This document shows positions 44,837 through 52,605 of a stretch of DNA of 64,000 bases, one piece after another. The translations under genes and the position numbers were made by a program. Under the pieces are notes generated by a model. It saw nothing but the letters and a program-made list of their open reading frames with translations. It had not been told where the DNA came from and ran no database searches. The DNA is taken from the NCBI RefSeq assembly GCF_002899675.1, contig NZ_PKUU01000022.1, forward strand, positions 1 through 64,000, written 5' to 3'. Positions within the stretch are counted from its first letter, which is position 1, and the number at the start of each line of letters is the position of its first letter. The DNA comes from Clostridium sp. chh4-2 (lineage in GTDB: Bacteria > Bacillota > Clostridia > Lachnospirales > Lachnospiraceae).

Positions 44837-44882
44837 TTAAGATAAATTCATATATAGATGCATTGCAGAAATGAGGTAAGAT

Positions 44883-45863
44883 ATGGATATTAAAATGTAC
44901 GAATACCTTTTAGCTATCGCAGAAGAAGGAAACTTGTCTCGTGCTTCAAAACGGCTGGGAATTTCCCAGTCGGCATTAAGCCATTATCTAGTCAGTTTTG
45001 AAAACCAGATAGGGCAACCTTTGTTCGACCGGAGTACCAGATATTTATCTCCAACCAGTGTGGGGACGATCTATATCAATGCCGCTAAAAATATCACACG
45101 TATGAAAAAGCAGACCTATCATGCGATCGATATGCTGAAAAATCAATATACCTCAGAGTTGGTGCTGGGGGCTACCCCACATCTGGGTTCTGAAATCTAT
45201 GCATACCTTTACAAGGAATTCTCCCCTCTCTATCCCCAGACGCGTCTGAGCATCAAAGAAGGCTATCTGATTTCTTTAAAGGATTCTCTGGAAAAAGATG
45301 AAATCGATTTTTTGATCGGTACGAATTCGGATTTTTCCAAATTAGAGGTGAATTTTCTCAAATTTGGAAGGCAGGAACTGCTGCTTACCGTATCCGAATC
45401 CCATCCCCTCGCGGCCAAAGCGGGCTCCGGGCCATCCGGAGGAACTGCGGACATCTCCTTAAAAGAAGTGAAAGACGTTCCATTTATTAAATCCGGGCCT
45501 GGTACCACATTGGCAGAGATAACGGATTCCCTATGCCAGGATGCGGGCATTTCTCCCACATATGTGTTTGAATCCTATAATACAGCCTTGGTCTGCGAAA
45601 TGATCAGCTTAAACCAGGGAATCGGCCTGCTTCCTTCCACCCACGTATTCAAACATTCCGGCCTTAAATATTTTTCCCTGAAACCAAAAACATGGATATA
45701 TGTAGGGCTGTATTACAAAAACGGCCGCCGCCTGTCCGAACTGGACAAGCATCTGATCTATCTCTGTTATCGGCAGACCGTCAAATACAGAACCCATCCT
45801 CATTTTCATCCGGATCCTTGTCCGGCGGTGCGGGATATAATCACACAGTTTGAAAAAATTTAG
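44883..45863 (+). CDS. LysR-family transcriptional regulator
   Basis: 326 residues. The N-terminal winged helix-turn-helix reads YLLAIAEEGNLSRASKRLGI and SQSALSHYLVSFENQIGQPL (about 5-45), followed by the dimer helix and an effector domain with ELVLGATPHLGSEIYAYLYK. LysR proteins usually act as tetrameric activators of divergent genes. It faces the esterase/transporter operon across 231 bp, which is its most likely target. A second LysR gene begins 13 nt after it; the two are probably co-transcribed from the consensus promoter upstream. Confidence 0.9.
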   Translation: MDIKMYEYLLAIAEEGNLSRASKRLGISQSALSHYLVSFENQIGQPLFDRSTRYLSPTSVGTIYINAAKNITRMKKQTYHAIDMLKNQYTSELVLGATPHLGSEIYAYLYKEFSPLYPQTRLSIKEGYLISLKDSLEKDEIDFLIGTNSDFSKLEVNFLKFGRQELLLTVSESHPLAAKAGSGPSGGTADISLKEVKDVPFIKSGPGTTLAEITDSLCQDAGISPTYVFESYNTALVCEMISLNQGIGLLPSTHVFKHSGLKYFSLKPKTWIYVGLYYKNGRRLSELDKHLIYLCYRQTVKYRTHPHFHPDPCPAVRDIITQFEKI

Positions 45864-45876
45864 AAATGAGACTACT

Positions 45877-46773
45877 ATGGATTTAAAACAATTGGAATAT
45901 ATCGTAACAATTGCAGAGGAAAAATCCTTTTCCAAAGCGGCCGGAAAACTATACATCTCTCAGTCAGCACTCAGCCAGTGTTTACACAGATTGGAGACTT
46001 TCGAAAAACTTCCTCCTCTGTTCCGTAAAGAAAAGAACGAACTCCTTCTCACTGATGCCGGAAGAATTTATGTCAACGGGGCTAAAACCATCTTAAATAT
46101 GGCCGCTGAAGCGGATCTTGCGGCTCAAAAAAGATGCAGCACTATACGGATTTCTGTCGCTCCGATCTGTGAATTTCTCTTTTTGACAGAAGTCCTTCCC
46201 GGCTTTAAAAAACTGTATCCTGATGTTTCCCTCTCCATCCGGTATTATCATTCCGATACAGCAAAACAGCAGATCATCGAAGGCCAATTGGATCTGGCTG
46301 TGGTAATCGACCAGCTTCCAGACTATTCCCTGTTCCGTTCATTCCCCATCTATGAAGACCAGGTAATCTGGACCGCATCATCGATGATCTCCGGAAACTT
46401 TGGGGATCTTCCGGTCATCATGCCGCCTGCCGGTACCTTTTGGCGCAGAACCTGTGATGATATTTATTATCAGGAGGGGATAACCGGAGAGATATACTGT
46501 GAAACTGTGGATTTAAATATCATTAATACGCTGATTTCCAGATTACCCGCCACTTCCTTCCTGCTGAACAGCGCATATTTAAATACGAGCGACATGAAGA
46601 AACTCCCGCTTAAAAGAACTTATCCTTATTATATTACTGCAATTATGTCCCACACCGCTGCCGTCACCGGACCAATGGAAGATTTAACCGGGCTGATCCT
46701 TGAATTGATGAATCCGTTTAAAATAAAAAAAGGAACGGATTGGAGCGTGTACCGGCGGCCGGATATCCGATGA
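45877..46773 (+). CDS. LysR-family transcriptional regulator
   Basis: About 298 residues from the ATG at 45877; the frame is open further upstream to a TTG without ribosome site. The helix-turn-helix is MDLKQLEYIVTIAEEKSFSK and AAGKLYISQSALSQCLHRLE. The effector-binding half starts at IRISVAPICEFLFLTEVLPG. It follows another LysR gene in the same orientation. Only about 46 bp beyond its stop, a bidirectional terminator separates it from gudD. Tandem LysR genes may reflect duplication and specialisation, but the two are clearly different in sequence. Confidence 0.88.
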   Translation: MDLKQLEYIVTIAEEKSFSKAAGKLYISQSALSQCLHRLETFEKLPPLFRKEKNELLLTDAGRIYVNGAKTILNMAAEADLAAQKRCSTIRISVAPICEFLFLTEVLPGFKKLYPDVSLSIRYYHSDTAKQQIIEGQLDLAVVIDQLPDYSLFRSFPIYEDQVIWTASSMISGNFGDLPVIMPPAGTFWRRTCDDIYYQEGITGEIYCETVDLNIINTLISRLPATSFLLNSAYLNTSDMKKLPLKRTYPYYITAIMSHTAAVTGPMEDLTGLILELMNPFKIKKGTDWSVYRRPDIR

Positions 46774-46788
46774 AACACGAAGACAGGG

Positions 46789-46850
46789 AAAAAGCCCCTG
46801 CGGTCCGGCATCAGAAACATAACTTCCAATGCCGCCCGCAGGAGCTTTTC
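46789..46850. terminator. Bidirectional terminator between LysR and gudD
   Basis: AAAAGCCCCTGCGG-CGGCAT pairs with ATGCCG-CCGCAGGAGCTTTT around a 16-20-base loop. A and T tails on the two sides suit both converging genes. Confidence 0.8.
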
Positions 46851-46868
46851 CTGCTTTGATTTATTCAA

Positions 46869-48197
46869 TTAACGAACTAAACAAGGTTTCTTAGGATCGA
46901 ATTTCCATCCCGGAATCAGATACTGCATGCCGATAGAATCATCTCTTCCGCCCAGGCAGTTATCCAGATACAGCTGATGAGCTTTCTTAATCTGATCCAT
47001 ATCTGCTTCAACGCCCAAACCAGGTTTTTTCGGAACTGCCACGCAGCCGTCCACGATCTGAAGCGGTTCTTTAGTCAGTCTTTCCAGACCTTCCTGCCAG
47101 ATCCAGTGGGTATCCAAAGCGTTGTATTCTCCAGGAACTGCTGCTCCTACCTGTGTGAACATAGCCAGGGAGATATCAAAATGGTTATTGGAATGAGAAC
47201 CCCAGGTATATCCGAAATCATGGCACATCTGAGCAACTCTTACGGAACCGCTCATGGTCCAGAAATGAGGATCAGCAAGGATGATATCAACTGCCTGAGA
47301 CTCTAAGGAGTGTCCTACTTCTCTCCAATCCGTAGCGATCATATTTGTAGCGGTTGGGAAGCCGGTGCGGCGTCTGAACTCGCTCATAATCTCTCTTCCT
47401 GAATAAACACCTTCTGCTCCGCATGGATCTTCGCAGTATGTAAGAATGCCCTGCATTCCTTTTACATATTCAACCGCTTCTTCCAGAAGCCATCCGCCGT
47501 TCGGATCTAAGTCGATTCTTGCATCCGGGAATTCCTTTTTCATCGCGCGGATTACGTCCATTTCTTCATTACCTGCAAGAACGCCGCCTTTCAGTTTGAA
47601 ATCCTGGAATCCGTATTTCTCTTTCGTCGCTTTTGCAAATGCCACGATCTTATCTGCTGTTAAAGCCTCTTCATGACGGATGCGGTACCACTCACAGTCA
47701 GAATCAGGCTCAGAATCGTAAGGAAGGTCTGTTTTATTGCGGTCGCCTACAAAGAACAGATATCCTAACATTCTTACTTTATCTCTCTGCTGTCCTTCTC
47801 CAAGAAGTTCACATACTGGAACTCCCAGATGTTTTCCTAAAAGATCCAGACATGGAGCTTCAATTGCTGTTATTACATGAACACCGGTACGAAGGTCAAA
47901 GGTCTGATTTCCTCTTACGTCAACTTCGCCCTTGGAATCCAAATATCTCTTTACTTTTAATAAGGTGCTCTTATATTCAGAAATCTTTGTTCCTTCTACA
48001 ATTGAGATGCATTCTTCCAGAGCTTTTGTGATCTTCTGGCCGCCAGGTACTTCTCCAACGCCTGTCTCACCGTTATCTGCATGAAGAACTACGATATTTC
48101 TTGTAAAGTATGGTGAATGCGCCCCGCTTAAATTTAATTCCATACAATCTTTTCCGGCCACCGGATAAACTTCCATCTTTGTAATTGTTGGTACCAT
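46869..48197 (-). CDS. gudD: Glucarate dehydratase
   Basis: Enolase-superfamily enzyme that removes water from D-glucarate (and often L-idarate) to give 5-keto-4-deoxy-D-glucarate, using Mg2+. About 442 residues, usual for GudD. Visible features are the N-terminal lid (VYPVAGKDCMELNLSGAHSP), the KxK-type base in FKLKGG (about 205), metal ligands in IDLDPNGGW and YCEDPCG, the TNMIATDW segment, and the catalytic His in GSHSNNHFDISLAMF (about 335). I chose the ATG at 48197 because AAGGAG lies 10 nt upstream. It is a single gene, divergent from a LysR regulator across a region with an operator-like palindrome and repeat units. The next pathway enzyme (HpcH/HpaI aldolase) may be the one at 104-871. 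Confidence 0.93.
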   Translation of the reverse strand: MVPTITKMEVYPVAGKDCMELNLSGAHSPYFTRNIVVLHADNGETGVGEVPGGQKITKALEECISIVEGTKISEYKSTLLKVKRYLDSKGEVDVRGNQTFDLRTGVHVITAIEAPCLDLLGKHLGVPVCELLGEGQQRDKVRMLGYLFFVGDRNKTDLPYDSEPDSDCEWYRIRHEEALTADKIVAFAKATKEKYGFQDFKLKGGVLAGNEEMDVIRAMKKEFPDARIDLDPNGGWLLEEAVEYVKGMQGILTYCEDPCGAEGVYSGREIMSEFRRRTGFPTATNMIATDWREVGHSLESQAVDIILADPHFWTMSGSVRVAQMCHDFGYTWGSHSNNHFDISLAMFTQVGAAVPGEYNALDTHWIWQEGLERLTKEPLQIVDGCVAVPKKPGLGVEADMDQIKKAHQLYLDNCLGGRDDSIGMQYLIPGWKFDPKKPCLVR

Positions 48198-48296
48198 AAT
48201 GTCTTCTCCTTTTCTTTTCCCCATTCGTCTGGTATAATTTACTAAGTTGTTATGTATTTATTGTAGTTTAGTTTAGTCAAAAAAGCAAATTCGCAG

Positions 48297-48317
48297 ATGT
48301 GATGGCTGGCATCACAT
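48297..48317. promoter_or_regulatory. Perfect palindrome upstream of gudD, candidate operator
   Basis: ATGTGATG-gctgg-CATCACAT is a perfect 8+8 inverted repeat 100 bp upstream of gudD. Its spacing fits a LysR-type recognition site (T-N11-A form) for the divergent regulator. Confidence 0.6.
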
Positions 48318-48334
48318 TTACTAATACCTATTTA

Positions 48335-48475
48335 CATAAAGGGTGAAGGCATTTTCCAAAAAGCCTTCACGTTTTATGTAAAACCCGAAGGCATTTCCGA
48401 AAATGACCTCACCCTTTTATGTAAAACGTGAAGGCATTTCGAAAAATGCCTTCACCCTTTATGTAAATTCTAAAG
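48335..48475. repeat. Free-standing array of three palindromic units
   Basis: Three units of about 42 bp: GAAGGCATTTTCCAAAAAG-, GAAGGCATTTCCGAAAATG- and GAAGGCATTTCGAAAAATG-, each closing with GCCTTCAC or GACCTCAC and separated by CC(C)TTTTATGTAAAAC spacers. The outermost borders are TTTACATAAAGGG and CCCTTTATGTAAA, so the whole array is itself an inverted repeat. It matches the core of the two large repeat elements but lacks their end hairpins. It ends 16 nt before the LysR start codon. Confidence 0.85.
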
Positions 48476-48491
48476 AAAGGATTCCCCCTCC

Positions 48492-49391
48492 ATGGACACC
48501 AAATACCTCACCTACATTCTGGAAATAGCCAAACAGCGCAGCATCACCAAAGCTGCCAACAACTTATACGTCTCCCAGTCCTCTCTGAGCCAATACCTCT
48601 CCAAATTAGAGACAGAAATGGGAACTCCGCTATTTACCCGCACCAAAAACGAGCTGATCCCCACCCCAGCCGGCCAGCTCTACATCGAAGCGGCCAAATC
48701 AGTTATCCAGATTCAAAAACAGCTGTACCAAAACGTCTCCTCCCTTTCCCAGACAGGCCAGATTCAGGTAGGGATCTCTTCTCAGTGGGGAATCGATGTG
48801 ATGACCGATATCCTTCCTGCTTTTAAGCAGAAATTTCCGCATATCACCATCAAAATCCATGAAAGCAAATATAACCAGCAGGTTCAGCTCCTGTCAAGCG
48901 GCAAATTGGATATGGCGGTGATGGCAGTCAGCGACTTGGCGGAATTTCCTTATACTTATGAATTTTTGAGAAAAGAAGAGATTCTCTTTGCAATTCCAGA
49001 CAGCCACCATTTTCACATCAGCCATCCGGACGCGAAAGAAATCTCCATTCCCGACCTGATCCGGATCTTTAAACAGGAAAGTTTTATCCTGTCGGCCGAA
49101 GGTTCCACGCTTCGCCAAAGCACGGACGCCATTTTCCGATCCCATTATTTTAAGCCGATCAGCGTCTGTGAAGTCAACAGCAACCTGGCTGCACAGCGGC
49201 TCGTATCAAAGGATGTGGGCATCGCATTTATTCCGGTATCCTATAAAAACAGCGAACCGGGAATCGTATATCTTTCCCTTAGTCCAAGATTGTATCGGGA
49301 CAATGTAATTGCATTCAGAAAAGGGCTGAACATAACAGAAACAGAGGAATACATGATCCATTCGATCAAACAGCATCCTCTGTTTCAATAA
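48492..49391 (+). CDS. LysR-family transcriptional regulator
   Basis: 299 residues. The helix-turn-helix is MDTKYLTYILEIAKQRSITK and AANNLYVSQSSLSQYLSKLE. The effector domain begins at QIQVGISSQWGIDVMTDILP. It is divergent from gudD and the best candidate regulator of glucarate dehydratase. The ribosome site is AAGAAAGG about 10 nt upstream, immediately at the border of the palindromic repeat array. Its stop codon is 1 nt from the end of the convergent MATE gene. Confidence 0.9.
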   Translation: MDTKYLTYILEIAKQRSITKAANNLYVSQSSLSQYLSKLETEMGTPLFTRTKNELIPTPAGQLYIEAAKSVIQIQKQLYQNVSSLSQTGQIQVGISSQWGIDVMTDILPAFKQKFPHITIKIHESKYNQQVQLLSSGKLDMAVMAVSDLAEFPYTYEFLRKEEILFAIPDSHHFHISHPDAKEISIPDLIRIFKQESFILSAEGSTLRQSTDAIFRSHYFKPISVCEVNSNLAAQRLVSKDVGIAFIPVSYKNSEPGIVYLSLSPRLYRDNVIAFRKGLNITETEEYMIHSIKQHPLFQ

Positions 49392-49392
49392 A

Positions 49393-50709
49393 TTATTGTT
49401 TTTTATTGGCTTTTATAACGTATGGCACCTCTGCCAGCAGCATACAGCTCCATCCGGCCATGCTGGCGTAGGCTACAGCCGGCAGCCCGATTACAGGAAC
49501 CAGGAAATATACGAAAATAACTCTTATGGTGATCTGGATCAGCGTTGCGATCAGAGTGATGGTCATATTGCCCAGCCCTCTGCAGTATCCCTGCAGCCCA
49601 TTGGTAAATCCGGGGAAAATGTAGAACAAAGCCATCAGTCCCAGATATTTCACTCCCATACTCACGGCATCATCATTGTCCAAAAACAGACGGATAATGG
49701 GCTCCCGAAACAGCCAGATCATGATACAGATAAAAATCCAATAGCAAAATTCCAGGGTCAGACCATGAGTCAGGCCCTTTTTCATACGCTCCGGCTTCTT
49801 GGCCCCACGGTTTTGAGATACAAAGGTCATCATACCATGAGAAATGCTCTGTTCCGGAGTCAGCGCAAAATCGTCCACACGGTTTACCGCATTGAAAACC
49901 GCGATAGCATTGACGCCAAGGGAATTGATGCTGCCCTGGATGAGCAGCTTTCCGATTGGCTGGCAGGACTGCTGAAGGGCTGTCACCGCACCGTTTTGTA
50001 TGGTCAGCTTCAGCATCTGCTTATCCATCTTCAGATCCCGCATTCCCAGCTTCAGCATGGGCACATGGCGGAAAACGTAGATAAAGCACATCAGAGCGGA
50101 AATGCATTCGGCGATAATTGTGGCCATAGCCGCTCCCACCACTCCCATATGTAAAATGGCAATAAAGATAAAATCCAGACACCCGTTAAGAACTGAGGCC
50201 ATCGCCAGGAATTTAATGGGCGTTTTGGAATCTCCTACACTTCTCATAGCCGCCGAGTAGGCATTATATGCAAATGTAAACGGCATTCCCCAGAATATGA
50301 TCCTCAGATACAGCGTTGCCATAGGAAGAATGTCCTCGGGCACATGAAGAAGTTTTAAAATCCCCTCCGAACACAACTCCCCGAATATCACAATCAGCAC
50401 GGAAAAAATAATTCCCAGCATCATGGTCGTGGACACGGCTCTCTTTAATTTATCCATCTCTTTTGCGCCGAAAAAGCTGCTCATCAAAACCGATGCGCCG
50501 ATACAGATACCCGTAATGCCCAGAATCACGATATTCATGACCGGATTGGCCGTACCTACCGCAGCCAGCGCCTCTGTTCCTATAAATTTACCAACAATAA
50601 TGGAGTCCACCGCATTATAAGTCAGCTGAAACAGATTTCCCAATATGAGTGGAATGGAAAACCGGATCAAATGATTGTTAATGCTTCCGGTGGTCATATC
50701 TCTAACCAT
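49393..50709 (-). CDS. MATE-family efflux transporter
   Basis: About 438 residues with twelve membrane spans in two homologous halves, exporting drugs or metabolites in exchange for Na+ or H+. The family start MTTGSINNHLIRFSIPLILG and NLFQLTYNAVDSIIVGKFIG is clear. The second half begins at MRDLKMDKQMLKLTIQNGAV. I chose the ATG at 50709 because GGAAGAG precedes it; the frame remains open to 50784 without a ribosome site. It is a single gene, and its substrate cannot be deduced. It follows on the same strand as the PrpR-like regulator, about 105 nt away. Confidence 0.92.
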   Translation of the reverse strand: MVRDMTTGSINNHLIRFSIPLILGNLFQLTYNAVDSIIVGKFIGTEALAAVGTANPVMNIVILGITGICIGASVLMSSFFGAKEMDKLKRAVSTTMMLGIIFSVLIVIFGELCSEGILKLLHVPEDILPMATLYLRIIFWGMPFTFAYNAYSAAMRSVGDSKTPIKFLAMASVLNGCLDFIFIAILHMGVVGAAMATIIAECISALMCFIYVFRHVPMLKLGMRDLKMDKQMLKLTIQNGAVTALQQSCQPIGKLLIQGSINSLGVNAIAVFNAVNRVDDFALTPEQSISHGMMTFVSQNRGAKKPERMKKGLTHGLTLEFCYWIFICIMIWLFREPIIRLFLDNDDAVSMGVKYLGLMALFYIFPGFTNGLQGYCRGLGNMTITLIATLIQITIRVIFVYFLVPVIGLPAVAYASMAGWSCMLLAEVPYVIKANKKQ

Positions 50710-50813
50710 AGTCTCTCTTCCTTTTCTATCATTTTCCGTAACTGATAAGTCATTACGAATTAAGTATAATAGAGCTTTCTCCATTTTAATATCTATTTTT
50801 ATAGCGAATCATT

Positions 50814-52439
50814 TCATTTTGAAACATTTTTATGTCCCTGATTCAATTTTCTCCACAAAGTGCTGTGACCGATTCCCAGCCTTTTTTCCACCCGGGACTG
50901 GTTCATTCCTTCCAGTGCCATCACCTGACCGATCACCCTTTTCTCAATTTCTTCTAAGCTTCCGCTCAAATCAATGGGCATTACCTGAGTCCCTTCCCAG
51001 GCGGCCTCCTCTTTGAGCACTCTGCGCACGTCTTTTTCCCTGATAAAAATACCGTTTCTGGAAAGAGCCAGATGATTCATCACCCGCATGAACTGCCTTA
51101 AATTTCCTGGCCACTCATATTCCTCCAAAAGTCTCAGCCCGGCCTGTTCCATGCCTGCGGTATAATTCCCCCCGGACATATCCATTTTCCCCAGACAGAT
51201 GCTGACCATATTGGTGATCTCCGTGGAAAAACAGTGGAGCGGCTTCAGATCGATCCGCACCTCGTCGAGAATAGAAAGAAGTGGACGGATCACCGTTTTT
51301 CCCGCTTCGCAGGCGTCAATGGCCGGCTCGCAGGATGCCATCAGCTTGATCTCCTTATTTCGTTCCAAACGTCTTAAAACGCGCACCAGCCCCTTTTGTC
51401 CTATGTGGCTCATGGTATCGATGTCCTCTAAAAACAGGATTCCTCCTTCCTTTTGGAACAACTCCTCCAAAAGGTCGCCTAATGCCTTAAAGTCCTGGCT
51501 GTCCGGGACGGAATTTGTATCCATACGGACAAATATTCCCTTTTTCCTCCTGCTATAACAACAGCACAGATAACCGGCGTCATCCTTGCAGGTTCCGTCC
51601 AGCCCGCAGATGGTCGTAGGAAACGGGGTCTGGCTGTAGTCTTTTATCATATCCGCCTGGCTCTTCGGAAATACGGTGTGGACATCGTCAAAAGACATTT
51701 CTTCCATGTCCTTGATTATCAGATATTGAAGGCTTTCCTGCCACGCTTTCGGCAGACGCCCCTTGCCTTCCGTCTCCGGTACAGAAGCAATCGGTACAGA
51801 CGCGGCCGGTACAGAATCAGCCGGTACAGACAGAGAAACCGGCTCCTTCCCTTCCTTATAGCCTTCCTGCTGTCCCGCTTCCCTGAGGTAAGAGCAAAGG
51901 CGCAGCGTTTCTTCCACAGCATCCCTCACCCCCTCCGGTCCGCTGGTCAGCAAAAGGCTGTTCAGTCCGTGACCGGAAGCGCAGCTGTACACAATATGAT
52001 CTCCTACTACCAGCTCATATCCTTCTTCCTTCAGTTTCAGAATCATACCTTCCACCTGGACGTGCTCATGGTAGCAGAATGTTGTCACATCGCTTTCCAA
52101 CAGCCTTCCCATGCGTTCAAATTCCTCCGCCAGGTTTTCAGACGCCAAAAATGCCTTCTTTCCTTGGTATCCCTCCGTCAGTTTCAATACTCTCAGCATG
52201 TCAAATGCCGTAATTCGGATCTCTATTACCGGAAGCCTCGTTATGGCTCGGCAGACTGCCGCTGTCCCGCCGCGGGTAATGACCGCACTATAGCGGCCGT
52301 CCGCATTTACACGTCTCAGAATTTCAGGGGCCTTCTGATAATTTCCTACATAAACATCGATACCGCTGTAACCATTTTCTTCAATAACAGAGAGCGCAAC
52401 TTCCTTTAAGCCCGTGTATGGGGCGATCAGTAAAAGCAT
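50814..52439 (-). CDS. PrpR-N regulator with degenerate sigma-54-type AAA+ domain
   Basis: 541 residues. An N-terminal PrpR_N sensor domain (about 1-180: IAPYTGLKEVALSVIEENGY, AVITRGGTAA, VIEIRITAFDMLRVL, VVGDHIVYSCA) is followed by a linker with short repeats (VPADSVPAASVPIASVPETE). The central part keeps the outline of an NtrC-type AAA+ domain (GGILFLEDIDTM Walker B; WPGNLRQFMRVMNHLALSRN). However, Walker A is reduced to GLDGTCKD, and the GAFTGA loop that contacts sigma-54 is absent. A Fis-type helix-turn-helix ends the protein (SRVEKRLGIGHSTLWRKLNQ). AGGAGG precedes the start. It lies downstream of the PL8 lyase gene and may regulate it without sigma-54 or ATP hydrolysis (inference). Confidence 0.85.
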   Translation of the reverse strand: MLLLIAPYTGLKEVALSVIEENGYSGIDVYVGNYQKAPEILRRVNADGRYSAVITRGGTAAVCRAITRLPVIEIRITAFDMLRVLKLTEGYQGKKAFLASENLAEEFERMGRLLESDVTTFCYHEHVQVEGMILKLKEEGYELVVGDHIVYSCASGHGLNSLLLTSGPEGVRDAVEETLRLCSYLREAGQQEGYKEGKEPVSLSVPADSVPAASVPIASVPETEGKGRLPKAWQESLQYLIIKDMEEMSFDDVHTVFPKSQADMIKDYSQTPFPTTICGLDGTCKDDAGYLCCCYSRRKKGIFVRMDTNSVPDSQDFKALGDLLEELFQKEGGILFLEDIDTMSHIGQKGLVRVLRRLERNKEIKLMASCEPAIDACEAGKTVIRPLLSILDEVRIDLKPLHCFSTEITNMVSICLGKMDMSGGNYTAGMEQAGLRLLEEYEWPGNLRQFMRVMNHLALSRNGIFIREKDVRRVLKEEAAWEGTQVMPIDLSGSLEEIEKRVIGQVMALEGMNQSRVEKRLGIGHSTLWRKLNQGHKNVSK

Positions 52440-52540
52440 AGGACACCTCCTGGTCTTTCCTATATTATATAGCTTAATGATGAATAATCAATGTTTATCC
52501 TTCATCTTGGCTATAATTCAGAAAAACAAGCCCTATCACA

Positions 52541-52575
52541 AAAAGCAGCAGAGTGCCGGACACCCGACACTCTGC
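52541..52575 (-). terminator. Terminator of the PL8 lyase gene
   Basis: GCAGAGTG (52548-52555) pairs with CACTCTGC (52568-52575), and on the minus strand the stem is followed by a short T run (complement of 52541-52544). It lies 30 nt after the stop codon. Confidence 0.7.
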
Positions 52576-52605
52576 AAATCAAATCATTTTCTCAATACCT
52601 GAAAC

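Noticed and set aside
48335..48475. Repeat-spacer-repeat pattern resembling a short CRISPR array
   Set aside because: The spacers are themselves conserved (TTTATGTAAAAC type), the units are only about 42 bp in total, and no cas genes are present.
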